Numbered from the stretch's first letter, positions 27,326 to 35,937 are shown. The stretch: DNA of 64,000 nucleotides from Bradyrhizobium nivariense (GCF_029846715.1 NZ_JARVWW010000014.1:62001-126000); one strand, 5' to 3'. A program made the numbers and translations. Notes: generated by a model not told the origin, from the letters alone.

Positions 27326-28252
27326 TCACTTGCGGACCTTGAGGGCGAACAACCCCTGCGGCCGCAGCATCAGGATTCCGACGACGGCGAGCAGTGTCAG
27401 CACCTTGGCCATCGAGCCCGACAAGAAGAACTCGAGGGTGGATTGCGTCTGCGAGATCGAGAAAGCCGAGGCGATGGTGCCGATCAAACTCGCGGCGCCG
27501 CCGAACACTACCACCAGGAATGTGTCGACGATGTAGAGCTGCCCGGACGTCGGCCCGGTAGAGCCGATCATGGTGAAGGCGCTGCCGGCGACGCCGGCGA
27601 TACCGCAGCCGAGGCCGAAAGTGTAACGATCGACCTTTTCGGTGTTGATGCCGACCGCGCCGGCCATGATGCGGTTCTGCACGACGGCGCGCACCTGCCG
27701 ACCCCAGCGCGATTTATACATCACGTAGGCGACGGCGACCGTGATCAAGACGGTGAGGCACATCACGAAGACGCCGTTGATCGGCACTTCGATGCTGTCG
27801 CTGACGTGCAGCGAGCCGAGCATCCATTGCGGCAGCTCGACGCCGACCTCGCGCGCGCCGAACACGGAACGATAGGCCTGCTGCAGGATCAGGCTGAGGC
27901 CCCAGGTCGCGAGCAGCGTATCCAGCGGGCGCTTGTAGAGATGCCGTATCAGCACCCATTCCACCAGCATTCCCAGCGCACCGGATGCGACAAAGGCCAG
28001 GATCATCGCGAGGAAGAAGTAGCCGCTGAACAGGCTCGGCAAATAGGACTGGAAGAAATTCGAAGTCATCCAGGTGACGTAGGCCCCGAGGATCATGAAC
28101 TCGCCATGGGCCATGTTGATGACGCCCATCTGGCCGAAGATGATCGCAAGTCCCAGCGCCATCAGGACGTAGACCGAGAACAGGATCAGTCCCGCAAAGC
28201 CCTGCATGACGAAGATGGAGCCAAGATCACCAAGCGAATAGTCGCCGAACAT
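27326..28252 (-). CDS. urtB: Urea/short-chain amide ABC transporter, permease
   Basis: A 308-residue LivH-type permease. It has hydrophobic segments throughout, GVINMAHGEFMILGAYVTWM near the N-terminus, GLSLILQQAYRSVFGAREVG in the middle and the coupling-loop region RWGRQVRAVVQNRIMAGAVG. It is separated from urtA by 133 bp holding two hairpins, then follows the operon order urtA-B-C-D-E. Confidence 0.94.
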   Translation of the reverse strand: MFGDYSLGDLGSIFVMQGFAGLILFSVYVLMALGLAIIFGQMGVINMAHGEFMILGAYVTWMTSNFFQSYLPSLFSGYFFLAMILAFVASGALGMLVEWVLIRHLYKRPLDTLLATWGLSLILQQAYRSVFGAREVGVELPQWMLGSLHVSDSIEVPINGVFVMCLTVLITVAVAYVMYKSRWGRQVRAVVQNRIMAGAVGINTEKVDRYTFGLGCGIAGVAGSAFTMIGSTGPTSGQLYIVDTFLVVVFGGAASLIGTIASAFSISQTQSTLEFFLSGSMAKVLTLLAVVGILMLRPQGLFALKVRK

Positions 28253-28277
28253 CGATGTCCTCCGTCGGGGAAAGGGT

Positions 28278-28337
28278 CCCGCGTCGCGAGCAGGTTCGCG
28301 ACGCGCGGGGTCTTGGGCGTGGATTTGCGGTCCACGC
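28278..28337 (-). promoter_or_regulatory. Two hairpins between urtA and urtB
   Basis: CCCGCGTCGCGA pairs with TCGCGACGCG-CGGG (28278-28310) and GCGTGGA pairs with TCCACGC (28317-28337). No T-run follows either stem. Such structures after a binding-protein gene often protect its mRNA or cut read-through so that more binding protein than permease is made; that is inference here. Confidence 0.5.
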
Positions 28338-28385
28338 CAGGGAGAGGCTTGGTCTCAAGGGAAACCGAGGGCGACGCCGCGGCTG

Positions 28386-29645
28386 TTACTGGTAGCCTTT
28401 GGGGAATGGATCCGGCTCGACGAAATCGGCGGTCTCGAAGATCAACTCGAACTGGCCATCGAGCTTGGCGCGCCCCACCCGGGTCTTGGACCAGAGATGA
28501 TGATTTTCGTGGATGCGCACATAGCCTTCCGGAGCGCCCTTGAACTCGACGCCCGGCGAAGCTGCCGCGATCTTGTCGACGTCGAAGGAGCCGGCCTTCT
28601 CCGCCGTCAACTTCCACAGCCACGGGCCGAGATAGGCAGCCTGGGTGACGTCTCCAATCACGGTCTTCTCGCCCCACATCTTCTTGAACGCCGGCACGAA
28701 AGTCTTGTTGTTCGGATTGTCGAGCGACTGGAAGTACTTCATGCAGGCATAGGCGCCCGCGATGTTCTCGCCGCCGATGCCGTCGATCTCGTCTTCGGTC
28801 ACCGAGATCGTCAGCAGCGCCTGCTTGGAGAGGTCGATGCCGGCGGCCTTGAGCTGCTTGTAGAACGCCACGTTCGATCCACCGACGACGTCGGTGAAGA
28901 TCACGTCGGGCTTGGTCAGCTTGATCTTGTTGATGACCGAGTTGAATTGGGTGTTGCCGAGTGGATAGTACTCCTCGCCGACGACCTTGCCCTTCAGCAC
29001 GTTCTCGACATGCTTGCGCGCGATCTTGTTCGAGGTGCGCGGCCAGATGTAGTCGGAGCCGACGAAGAAGAACGACTTCGCGCCCTTTTCCTTGGCGATC
29101 CAGTTCAGGCCGGCGAGGATCTGCTGGGTGGCTTCCTGGCCGGTGTAGATCACGTTCTTGGACTGCTCGAGACCTTCGTAGAAGGTCGGGTAATAGAGCA
29201 TGCCGTTGTACTGCTCCATGACCGGCAGCACGGCCTTGCGGGATGCCGAGGTCCAGCAGCCCATGATCGCCGCGACCTTGTCGTTGACGAGCAGCTTCTT
29301 GGCCTTTTCGGCAAAGGTCGGCCAGTCGCTGGCGCCGTCTTCCTGGATGAACTTGATCTTGCGTCCGAGCACGCCGCCCATGGCGTTGATCTGCTCGATG
29401 GCGAGCTTTTCGGCTTCGATCGAGCCGGTCTCGGAGATGGCCATGGTGCCGGTCGCCGAATGCAGGATGCCGACCGTCACCTCGGTGTCAGTGACCGCGA
29501 GGCCCGTGGTATTGACCGCCGAAGTCGCCGGGGCCTGTGCAAAAGATGCTCGCGGCAGCATCGTGATGGCCGGCACGGCCGCCATTCCCATCAATAATTT
29601 GCGCCGTAGCGGCGACAATAGGCCCTTGTTTGCTTCGTCTGACAT
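28386..29645 (-). CDS. urtA: Urea/short-chain amide ABC transporter, substrate-binding protein
   Basis: A 419-residue protein from MSDEANKGLLSPLRRKLLMG at 29645; the open frame runs far upstream but without family similarity. RRKLLMG followed by a hydrophobic stretch and ending PRASFAQA suggests a Tat-type signal, so it is periplasmic. The mature part is a Peripla_BP_5/6 binding protein (VTVGILHSATGTMAISETGS, GCWTSASRKAVLPVMEQYNG, GQEATQQILAGLNW). It closely follows the UrtA/FmdD pattern. Its neighbours urtB-E, fmdA, fmdB and amiE argue that it binds urea and/or formamide and acetamide. Confidence 0.95.
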   Translation of the reverse strand: MSDEANKGLLSPLRRKLLMGMAAVPAITMLPRASFAQAPATSAVNTTGLAVTDTEVTVGILHSATGTMAISETGSIEAEKLAIEQINAMGGVLGRKIKFIQEDGASDWPTFAEKAKKLLVNDKVAAIMGCWTSASRKAVLPVMEQYNGMLYYPTFYEGLEQSKNVIYTGQEATQQILAGLNWIAKEKGAKSFFFVGSDYIWPRTSNKIARKHVENVLKGKVVGEEYYPLGNTQFNSVINKIKLTKPDVIFTDVVGGSNVAFYKQLKAAGIDLSKQALLTISVTEDEIDGIGGENIAGAYACMKYFQSLDNPNNKTFVPAFKKMWGEKTVIGDVTQAAYLGPWLWKLTAEKAGSFDVDKIAAASPGVEFKGAPEGYVRIHENHHLWSKTRVGRAKLDGQFELIFETADFVEPDPFPKGYQ

Positions 29646-29709
29646 GAGCACCCCACTTTGGTTCGAGGACACGCGATTGGTCCGTGAGGATGGCTCGAAT
29701 TTGTGCACT

Positions 29710-29740
29710 GCAAGCATACGCAAGATCGCGTATACTGCAC
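29710..29740. promoter_or_regulatory. Imperfect palindrome between urtA and the sensor kinase gene
   Basis: ATACGC-AAGATC-GCGTAT (29716-29733) is a perfect 6-bp dyad with a 6-bp spacer. It is widened by TGCA on both sides (TGCAAGC on the left, ACTGCA on the right). It lies centrally in the 165-bp divergent intergenic region, about 40 bp upstream of a sigma-54-like element, and is a candidate operator for the response regulator encoded nearby or for a nitrogen regulator. Confidence 0.5.
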
Positions 29741-29762
29741 CGCAAAATGACGACGTAGGCTT

Positions 29763-29778
29763 TTGGTACGGGTTTTGC
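29763..29778 (+). promoter_or_regulatory. Sigma-54-like promoter (-24/-12) before the sensor kinase gene
   Basis: TTGGTACGGGTTTTGC matches the consensus TTGGCACG-N4-TTGC with one mismatch. GG (29765-29766) and GC (29777-29778) have the exact 10-bp spacing needed. The implied start of transcription is near 29790, about 20 bases before the GTG start. Sigma-54 control would fit a nitrogen-source sensing locus. Confidence 0.5.
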
Positions 29779-29810
29779 GAGGGGTCCGGGAGTTCGGGAG
29801 CGGGGGTTAA

Positions 29811-32800
29811 GTGGCAGGGCGGCAGCGAATAGATCGCGTCAGGCGCCAGTACAACCAATGGGTCGCCAACCAGACGCTGGAAGACTACGCGCTGCGCTTC
29901 ACGGCCAAGAGCGCGCGCCGCTGGTCCGCCGCCCGCGTCGCCAACACTGCACTCGGCGCCATCTCCTTTCTCGCGCTGGAGGCGATCGGCGGCACCATCA
30001 CCCTGAACTACGGCGTTACCAACGCCACCGCCGCGATCCTCGTCGTCTCCACCATCATCTTCCTCTGCGGCGTGCCGATTGCCTATTACGCAGCCAAATG
30101 CGGCATCGACATTGACCTGCTCACGCGCGGCGCCGGTTTCGGCTATATCGGCTCGACCGTCACCTCGCTGATCTACGCCTCCTTCACCTTCATCTTCTTC
30201 GCCATCGAGGCGGTGATCCTGGCGACGGCACTCGAGATGTGCTTCGGCATTCCGCGCCCGATCGGCTACCTCATCAGCGCGGTCGCGATCATCCCGCTCG
30301 TCACCTACGGCATCACGCTGATCAGCCGCTTCCAGCTCTGGACGCAGCCGATCTGGATCATCCTGCACATCCTGCCCTTTGCCGCGATCGCCTGGGCCAA
30401 CCCTTACTCGTTCACGGAGTGGCGCAAATTCGCCGGCGAGCACGGCGACCCCAGCGGGCATTTCGATCTGCTGCTGTTCGGTGTCGCATCCTCCGTGGTG
30501 TTTTCGCTGGTGGCCCAGATCGGCGAGCAGGTCGACTTCCTCAGGTTTCTGCCGCGCGACCGCCGCACGTCGCGAACGTCGTGGTGGGCCGCCCTGCTGA
30601 TCGCGGGCCCCGGCTGGATCATCTTGGGCGCGCTAAAACTGCTGCTGGGCTCGTTTCTCGCCTTCTTCGCGCTGAGCCATGGCCTCTCCAGCGAGCTGGC
30701 GGCCGAGCCCGCGCACATGTATCTCGAAGCATTTCGCTACGTGCTGTCACAGCCGGATATGGCGCTGGCGCTCACCGGCGCGTTCGTGATCCTGTCGCAG
30801 CTCAAGATCAACGTCACCAATGCCTATGCAGGCTCGATCGCCTGGTCGAACTTCTTCTCGCGTCTGACGCATAGCCATCCCGGCCGGGTCGTCTGGCTGG
30901 TGTTCAACGTGATGGTGGCGCTGCTGCTGATGGAAATCGGCGTCTACAAGGCGCTGGAGCAGACGCTCGCGCTCTACTCCAATGTCGCGATCGCCTGGGT
31001 CGGCGCGCTGGTGTCCGATCTCGTGGTCAACAAGCCGCTTGGCCTGCGGCCGCCGCAGATGGAGTTCAAGCGCGCCCATCTCTACGACATCAACCCGGTC
31101 GGCGTCGGCGCGATGACGATCGCGACCATCGTCTCGATCGCGACATTCTACGGCCTGTTCGGCCCGACCATGAAGGCGCTCGCAGCCTTTGTCGCGCTGA
31201 CGGTCGCCTTCGTCACCGCGCCTGTCATCGCCTGGCTCACCGACGGAAAATACTACATCGCGCGCAAGCCGAAGAAGAGCTGGGCCAATATCGAATCGAT
31301 CCAGTGCTGTATCTGCGAGCACCATTTCGAGCCGGAGGACATGACCTCCTGTCCTGCCTATGCCGGCCCGATCTGCTCGCTATGCTGCTCGCTCGATGCG
31401 CGCTGCCACGATTTGTGCAAACCGCATGCGCGCGCGCAGGTGCAGTTCGCCGACGTCCTCGCCAGGATCTTGCCGCAGTCGATCTATCAGCGGATCAACT
31501 CGCAGTTCGGCCACTACATTGGCGTGTTCGTGGTCTCCGCGGGCCTCGTCGCGCTGGTGCTGGGGCTGATCTATCTCCAGACCTCGGTCAGCGTGCCTGG
31601 CGAGAACATGCTCGTCTCCAACGTGCTCTGGAAGGTGTTCTTCTCGCTCAGCATCATCATCGGGGTGGTGGCCTGGCTGTTCGTGCTGGCGCAGCAGAGC
31701 CGACGGGCCGCCGAGGCCGAGACCCGGCGGCAGACCACGCTGCTGATCCAGGAGATCGACGCGCACAAGCGCACCGACGCCGAGCTCCAGCGCGCCAAGG
31801 AAATCGCCGAATCTGCCAACCTCGCCAAGAGCCGCTACGTGGTGGGCCTGAGCCACGAGCTGCGCTCGCCGCTGAATGCGATCAGCGGCTATGCCCAACT
31901 CCTGGAGCAGGACGCGACGCTCAACACCAAGCCGCGCGACCAGGTCCGCGTCGTCCGCCGCAGCGCCGATCACCTCTCCGGCCTGATCGACGGCATTCTG
32001 GACATCTCCAAGATCGAGGCGGGGCGGCTGTATCTGTCGCGCGACGAGGTGCGCTTGAGCGAATTCCTCGACCAGCTCGTCGGCATGTTCCGCCTTCAAG
32101 CCGCTGCCAAGGGCATCGACTTCGTGTTCAGGCGGCCGGCGCATTTGCCGGTCGTGGTCTATGCCGACGAGAAACGGCTGCGCCAGGTGCTGATCAATCT
32201 GCTGTCCAACGCGATCAAATTCACCCAGACCGGCAGTGTGCAATTCGTGGTGCACTATCGCAGCCCCGTTGCCGAATTTGAAGTGATCGACACCGGCCCC
32301 GGCATCCAGGGCGACGATCTCGAACGCATCTTCGCACCCTTCGAACGCGGCGCGCTCGGCGTCTCGCAGCCGCAGACCGGCACCGGGCTCGGCCTTACCA
32401 TCAGCCGGCTGCTCGCCGGCGTCATGGGCGGCGACATCAAGGTCTTGAGCACGGTCGGCAGCGGCAGCACGTTCAAGGTCAAGATGCTGCTGTCGGAGGT
32501 GACCAATCCGCGGCGCATCGCGCCGGTGGAGGCCCCGATCTCCGGCTACCACGGCGCGCGCAAGACCATCCTGATCACCGACGACGATCCCGTGCATCGC
32601 GACCTCCTGCGCGAAGTGCTGACACCGCTCGGCTTCATCCTGCTCAGCGCCCCCGACGGGCCGGGCTGCCTTGCGCTGGCCCAGCACTGCCGGCCCGACC
32701 TGTTCCTGCTCGACATCTCCATGCCGGGCATGGACGGCTGGACGGTCGCGGAGACGCTGCGCGCGAATGGCCACCATCAGGCGCGCATCCTGATGGTGTC

Positions 32801-33182
32801 GGCCAGCGCGCTCGAGGCTCACGGCACACCGCTGGCGCAGCCCTTCCACGACGGCTATCTGATGAAGCCGATCGACATTCCCAGGCTTTTGGAAAGCGTT
32901 CGCCAGCTTCTCAAGTTCGAATGGCAATACGGCTCGGAGGAGATCGCCGTGCCGCTGTGGCGGCCGGAGAGCGGCTCGCGGCCGCCGGTACAACACATCG
33001 AGGCGCTGATCGGGCTCGGTCAGATCGGCTACGTCAAGGCTATCCAGTTGAAGCTGGACGAGATCGGCAGCGAGCACCCTGAACATGCCGATTTCGTCGC
33101 GGAAATGCGGTCGCTGGTCGACCGCTTCGATCTCGACCAGTACATGGCCACATTGAAAACATTGCATGCGTATGAGCATTGA
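29811..33182 (+). CDS. NCS1 transporter-like membrane domain fused to hybrid histidine kinase
   Basis: A 1123-residue protein starting at GTG 29811. Residues ~1-490 have about twelve hydrophobic helices and resemble the NCS1 nucleobase/cation symporter family (LEDYALRFTAKSARRWSAAR, then ALGAISFLALEAIGGTI). Residues ~499-543 hold a cysteine-rich segment (QCCICEHHFEPEDM, CSLCCSLDARCHDLC). Two more helices, a coiled coil and HisKA (His682 in GLSHELRSPLN) follow, then HATPase_c (LINLLSNAIKFTQTG; GTGLGLTISRLLAGVMGG), a receiver with Asp968 in LLDISMPGMDGW, and an ~80-residue tail. It is probably a transport-coupled or transporter-derived sensor in the inner membrane. It is divergent from urtA and overlaps the next response regulator gene. 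Confidence 0.9.
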   Translation: MAGRQRIDRVRRQYNQWVANQTLEDYALRFTAKSARRWSAARVANTALGAISFLALEAIGGTITLNYGVTNATAAILVVSTIIFLCGVPIAYYAAKCGIDIDLLTRGAGFGYIGSTVTSLIYASFTFIFFAIEAVILATALEMCFGIPRPIGYLISAVAIIPLVTYGITLISRFQLWTQPIWIILHILPFAAIAWANPYSFTEWRKFAGEHGDPSGHFDLLLFGVASSVVFSLVAQIGEQVDFLRFLPRDRRTSRTSWWAALLIAGPGWIILGALKLLLGSFLAFFALSHGLSSELAAEPAHMYLEAFRYVLSQPDMALALTGAFVILSQLKINVTNAYAGSIAWSNFFSRLTHSHPGRVVWLVFNVMVALLLMEIGVYKALEQTLALYSNVAIAWVGALVSDLVVNKPLGLRPPQMEFKRAHLYDINPVGVGAMTIATIVSIATFYGLFGPTMKALAAFVALTVAFVTAPVIAWLTDGKYYIARKPKKSWANIESIQCCICEHHFEPEDMTSCPAYAGPICSLCCSLDARCHDLCKPHARAQVQFADVLARILPQSIYQRINSQFGHYIGVFVVSAGLVALVLGLIYLQTSVSVPGENMLVSNVLWKVFFSLSIIIGVVAWLFVLAQQSRRAAEAETRRQTTLLIQEIDAHKRTDAELQRAKEIAESANLAKSRYVVGLSHELRSPLNAISGYAQLLEQDATLNTKPRDQVRVVRRSADHLSGLIDGILDISKIEAGRLYLSRDEVRLSEFLDQLVGMFRLQAAAKGIDFVFRRPAHLPVVVYADEKRLRQVLINLLSNAIKFTQTGSVQFVVHYRSPVAEFEVIDTGPGIQGDDLERIFAPFERGALGVSQPQTGTGLGLTISRLLAGVMGGDIKVLSTVGSGSTFKVKMLLSEVTNPRRIAPVEAPISGYHGARKTILITDDDPVHRDLLREVLTPLGFILLSAPDGPGCLALAQHCRPDLFLLDISMPGMDGWTVAETLRANGHHQARILMVSASALEAHGTPLAQPFHDGYLMKPIDIPRLLESVRQLLKFEWQYGSEEIAVPLWRPESGSRPPVQHIEALIGLGQIGYVKAIQLKLDEIGSEHPEHADFVAEMRSLVDRFDLDQYMATLKTLHAYEH

Positions 33183-34095
33183 GTCGAAAAAGCGTGACGT
33201 CGCGCTCATTGTCGACGACTCCCCGGAGACGCTGCGGCTGCTGACCGACGCGCTCGACGGCGCCGGGATGACCGTGATGGTGGCGCTCGACGGCGCAGCT
33301 GCAATGCGCATCGTCGATCAGATCACACCCGACATCGTGCTGCTGGATGCCGTGATGCCCGGCATCGATGGATTCGAGACCTGCCGCCGGCTCAAGCGCG
33401 ATGCAGGTCTCGCCAATGTCCCCGTGATCTTCATGACCGGCTTGGCCGAGACCGAGCACATCGTGCGCGGGCTGGAGGCCGGCGGCGTCGACTATGTGAC
33501 AAAGCCGATCGTGATCGAGGAGATGCTGGCGCGCATCCGCGTCCATCTCGGCAATGCGCGGCTGACGCAGAGCGCGCGCGCCGCGCTCGACGTCTCCGGC
33601 CGTTTCCTGTTCGCGGTCGACCGCCAGGGCAACGTGCTGTGGGCGACCCCGCAGGCGCAGAAGCTGCTGGCGGATCATCACGGCGCACAGGCCGCCGACG
33701 ACTTCGTCCTGCCACTATCTTTGCTGCAATGGCTGGAGCAGGCGAAGGGCAAGGGCAGCTCGAAGTCTCAGACGGCTTCCTTGCCCGACAATCCTCAGCT
33801 CCGGTTCTACTACATGGGCGAGACCGCGCCGAACGAGTTCCTGCTGCGGCTCTCCAAGGAGTCCGGCACCGCGTCGCCACCCGAATTCACCAGCGAGCTC
33901 GGCCTCACCACCCGCGAAGGCGAGGTGCTGGCCTGGCTCAGCAAGGGCAAAACCAACCGCGACATCGCGCAGATTCTGGGCTTGAGCCCGCGCACGGTCG
34001 ACAAGCATCTCGAGCAGATCTACGCCAAGCTCGGGGTGGAGAACCGGACGGCTGCCGCGGCGATTGCAACGAATGCGACAAGGCGGAATTCGTAG
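33166..34095 (+). CDS. LuxR-type response regulator
   Basis: A 309-residue protein whose start overlaps the kinase gene by 17 bases; ATG 33172 is an alternative start. The receiver domain (~10-130) has phosphoacceptor Asp61 in IVLLDAVMPGIDGF and the conserved Lys in VDYVTKPI. A middle region (~140-240; GRFLFAVDRQGNVLWATPQA) is PAS-like. The LuxR helix-turn-helix is at ~248-305 (LTTREGEVLAWLSKGKTNRD, LGLSPRTVDKHLEQIYAKLG). It is the cognate partner of the NCS1-kinase by overlap and probably controls the divergent urt-fmd-amiE operon; target sites are not proven. Confidence 0.92.
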   Translation: MRMSIESKKRDVALIVDDSPETLRLLTDALDGAGMTVMVALDGAAAMRIVDQITPDIVLLDAVMPGIDGFETCRRLKRDAGLANVPVIFMTGLAETEHIVRGLEAGGVDYVTKPIVIEEMLARIRVHLGNARLTQSARAALDVSGRFLFAVDRQGNVLWATPQAQKLLADHHGAQAADDFVLPLSLLQWLEQAKGKGSSKSQTASLPDNPQLRFYYMGETAPNEFLLRLSKESGTASPPEFTSELGLTTREGEVLAWLSKGKTNRDIAQILGLSPRTVDKHLEQIYAKLGVENRTAAAAIATNATRRNS

Positions 34096-34138
34096 CCTTG
34101 CTGCGAATGGATTGAGACGCGGTCCGTGCAACATCGGT

Positions 34139-34280
34139 GTCGTCCTGGACAAGCGCAGCGAAGCGGAGCGCTGATCCAGGACCCATTACCCCAGGAAATG
34201 GTTTAGCAAAGGCTCGGGGTTATCGCCTCAGGCCACAACATTTGGCTGGGGTAATGGGTCCTGGCTTTCGCCAGGACGAC
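34139..34280. repeat. Dispersed ~140-bp palindromic element, family B (copy 1)
   Basis: The ends are inverted (GTCGTCCTGG left, CCAGGACGAC right), as are internal arms (GGACCCATTACC, GGTAATGGGTCC). It is related to 57968-58110 and 60181-60302 and to short hairpins at 2941 and 52393. It fills the gap between the convergent response regulator and monooxygenase genes. No coding capacity; REP/RIME-like. Confidence 0.8.
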
Positions 34281-34310
34281 GGAGAAGTTTGTAGCGCCGC
34301 CTAGCGCTCC

Positions 34311-35813
34311 TCACCCATACACAAACGCCACATCATCCAGATCCGTCTTCGGGATCTCGTCCTTTTCGCTCCAGTAGTCCTGGCTGTGCTGCCATTCCGG
34401 CTTGTCGCCGCGCTTGGGCAGCAGGTCCATGTTGCGCATCATGTAGCCGGGGTTGAAGTTTTCCGGATCGATCCAGGGCAGGATCGGCATGTTGTGGTCC
34501 TCGGCACGCAAGCTCACCTCGACCTTCTTCGCGCCCTTGGTCTTCATGTGCCCGAGCAGCCGGCAGACGAAGTCGGCGACGAGATCGACGCGCAGCGTCC
34601 AGCTGGCGCGGAAATAACCGAACACCCAGACCATGTTCGGCACGCCCGTGAACATCATGCCACGATAGGTGACAGTGTCGCCGAAGGCGAGCGGCTTGCC
34701 GTCGATCTCGAAGGCGATGTCGCCAAGCGCGGCGAGATTGAAGCCGGTCGCAGTGACGATGATATCGGCTTCGAGCAGCTTGCCGGATTTGAGCTGGATG
34801 CCGTTCTCGACGAAACATTCGATCTCGTCGGTGACGACGGACGCCTTGCCGCTGGCAATGCCCTTGAACAGATCGGCATCGGGCACGAAGGCGATGCGCT
34901 GCCGCCACGGCCGGTAGCTCGGTGTGAAATGTGTGTCGACATCGTAGTCCGGACCGAGCACCGCGCTGATCTGGCCGATCAGCTCTTTCTTCACCTGCTC
35001 GGGTTTTGACACGCAAAGCTTGGTGAACGCATCCTGTTCGAACAGGATTTTGCGCCTGACAATTTCGTGGATCCATTCCTCGTCGACCTGAAGCCTGCGC
35101 AGCTCCTCCGCGATCTCGATGGCGTTGCGGCCGAGGCGGAAATAGGTCGGCGAACGCTGCAGCATCGTGACATGCGCGCATTTGTCGGCGATGTTCGGCA
35201 CCAGCGTCGCCGCCGTCGCGCCCGAGCCGATCACGACGACCTTCTTGTTTGCGAGGTCGATATCATCAGGCCAGGTCTGCGGATGAACGATGCGGCCCTT
35301 AAAGCGGTCCGTGCCCTTCCATTCCGGCGTATAGCCTTCCGAATGGCGGTAATAGCCCTGGCACATCCAGAGAAAGTTCGCCGTGAAGGTTTTCGCTTCT
35401 CCGGTGTCGGTCGCCACCGCCTCGATGGTCCAGAGGTTTTGCTCGCTCGACCAGCTCGCCGAATTTATCTTGTGCTTGTAGCGGATATGCCGCGCGATAT
35501 CGTTGTCGTCGATCACCTCGTTCATGTAGGCGAGGATTTCCTCGGCGGTTGCGATCGGCGGCCCGACCCAGGGCTTGAAGCTATAACCGAAGGTGTGGAG
35601 GTCGCTGTCCGAACGAATTCCGGGATACCGATGCGTGGTCCAGGTGCCGCCGAACGTCGCCTGCGTTTCCAGGATGACGAAGCTCGCACCCGGAAGCTGC
35701 TTTGTCATGTGATAGGCGCTGCCGATGCCTGAGATGCCGGCGCCGACGATCAGCACGTCGAAATGTTCAGAAGCCTGTTTGGCCGAGGCGTGACTGCGAA
35801 CAGCGACATTCAT
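34311..35813 (-). CDS. FAD-dependent Baeyer-Villiger-type monooxygenase
   Basis: A 500-residue protein starting MNVAVRSHASAKQASEHFDV at 35813. It has the FAD Rossmann motif VLIVGAGISGIG, then the exact Baeyer-Villiger fingerprint FxGxxxHxxxWP in FKGRIVHPQTWP, then the NADPH Rossmann motif VVVIGSGATAATLV. Such enzymes use NADPH and O2 to insert oxygen next to a ketone, or to oxidise N/S atoms. Substrate is unknown. It is a single gene; there is a family B repeat downstream and the protease gene ends 125 bp upstream on the same strand. Confidence 0.92.
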   Translation of the reverse strand: MNVAVRSHASAKQASEHFDVLIVGAGISGIGSAYHMTKQLPGASFVILETQATFGGTWTTHRYPGIRSDSDLHTFGYSFKPWVGPPIATAEEILAYMNEVIDDNDIARHIRYKHKINSASWSSEQNLWTIEAVATDTGEAKTFTANFLWMCQGYYRHSEGYTPEWKGTDRFKGRIVHPQTWPDDIDLANKKVVVIGSGATAATLVPNIADKCAHVTMLQRSPTYFRLGRNAIEIAEELRRLQVDEEWIHEIVRRKILFEQDAFTKLCVSKPEQVKKELIGQISAVLGPDYDVDTHFTPSYRPWRQRIAFVPDADLFKGIASGKASVVTDEIECFVENGIQLKSGKLLEADIIVTATGFNLAALGDIAFEIDGKPLAFGDTVTYRGMMFTGVPNMVWVFGYFRASWTLRVDLVADFVCRLLGHMKTKGAKKVEVSLRAEDHNMPILPWIDPENFNPGYMMRNMDLLPKRGDKPEWQHSQDYWSEKDEIPKTDLDDVAFVYG

Positions 35814-35937
35814 TGTTGCTTCTTGCCTTGCTTGTTTTTGTGGCCGCCCTTGATTGGGCGACGCGTTTCCTCCGCGACGGGCATGGTCACCCATCGCGCT
35901 TCCGCTTCAAAATGACATAGATCAAGTCGCGGTCAAA

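Noticed and set aside
29704..29741. Possible NtrC site from the two TGCAC elements upstream of urtA
   Set aside because: NtrC sites need inverted TGCAC/GTGCA halves at close spacing; here the two TGCAC are in the same orientation, so only a general dyad is reported.
29646..30461. Extension of the urtA frame by 272 codons into the kinase gene
   Set aside because: The signal peptide with twin Arg and the family start fit MSDEANKG at 29645; the extension is antisense to the NCS1 domain.
31380..33311. A 643-codon minus-strand frame opposite the kinase domains
   Set aside because: The plus strand has unmistakable HisKA, HATPase and receiver motifs; the antisense product is low-complexity and without homology signs.
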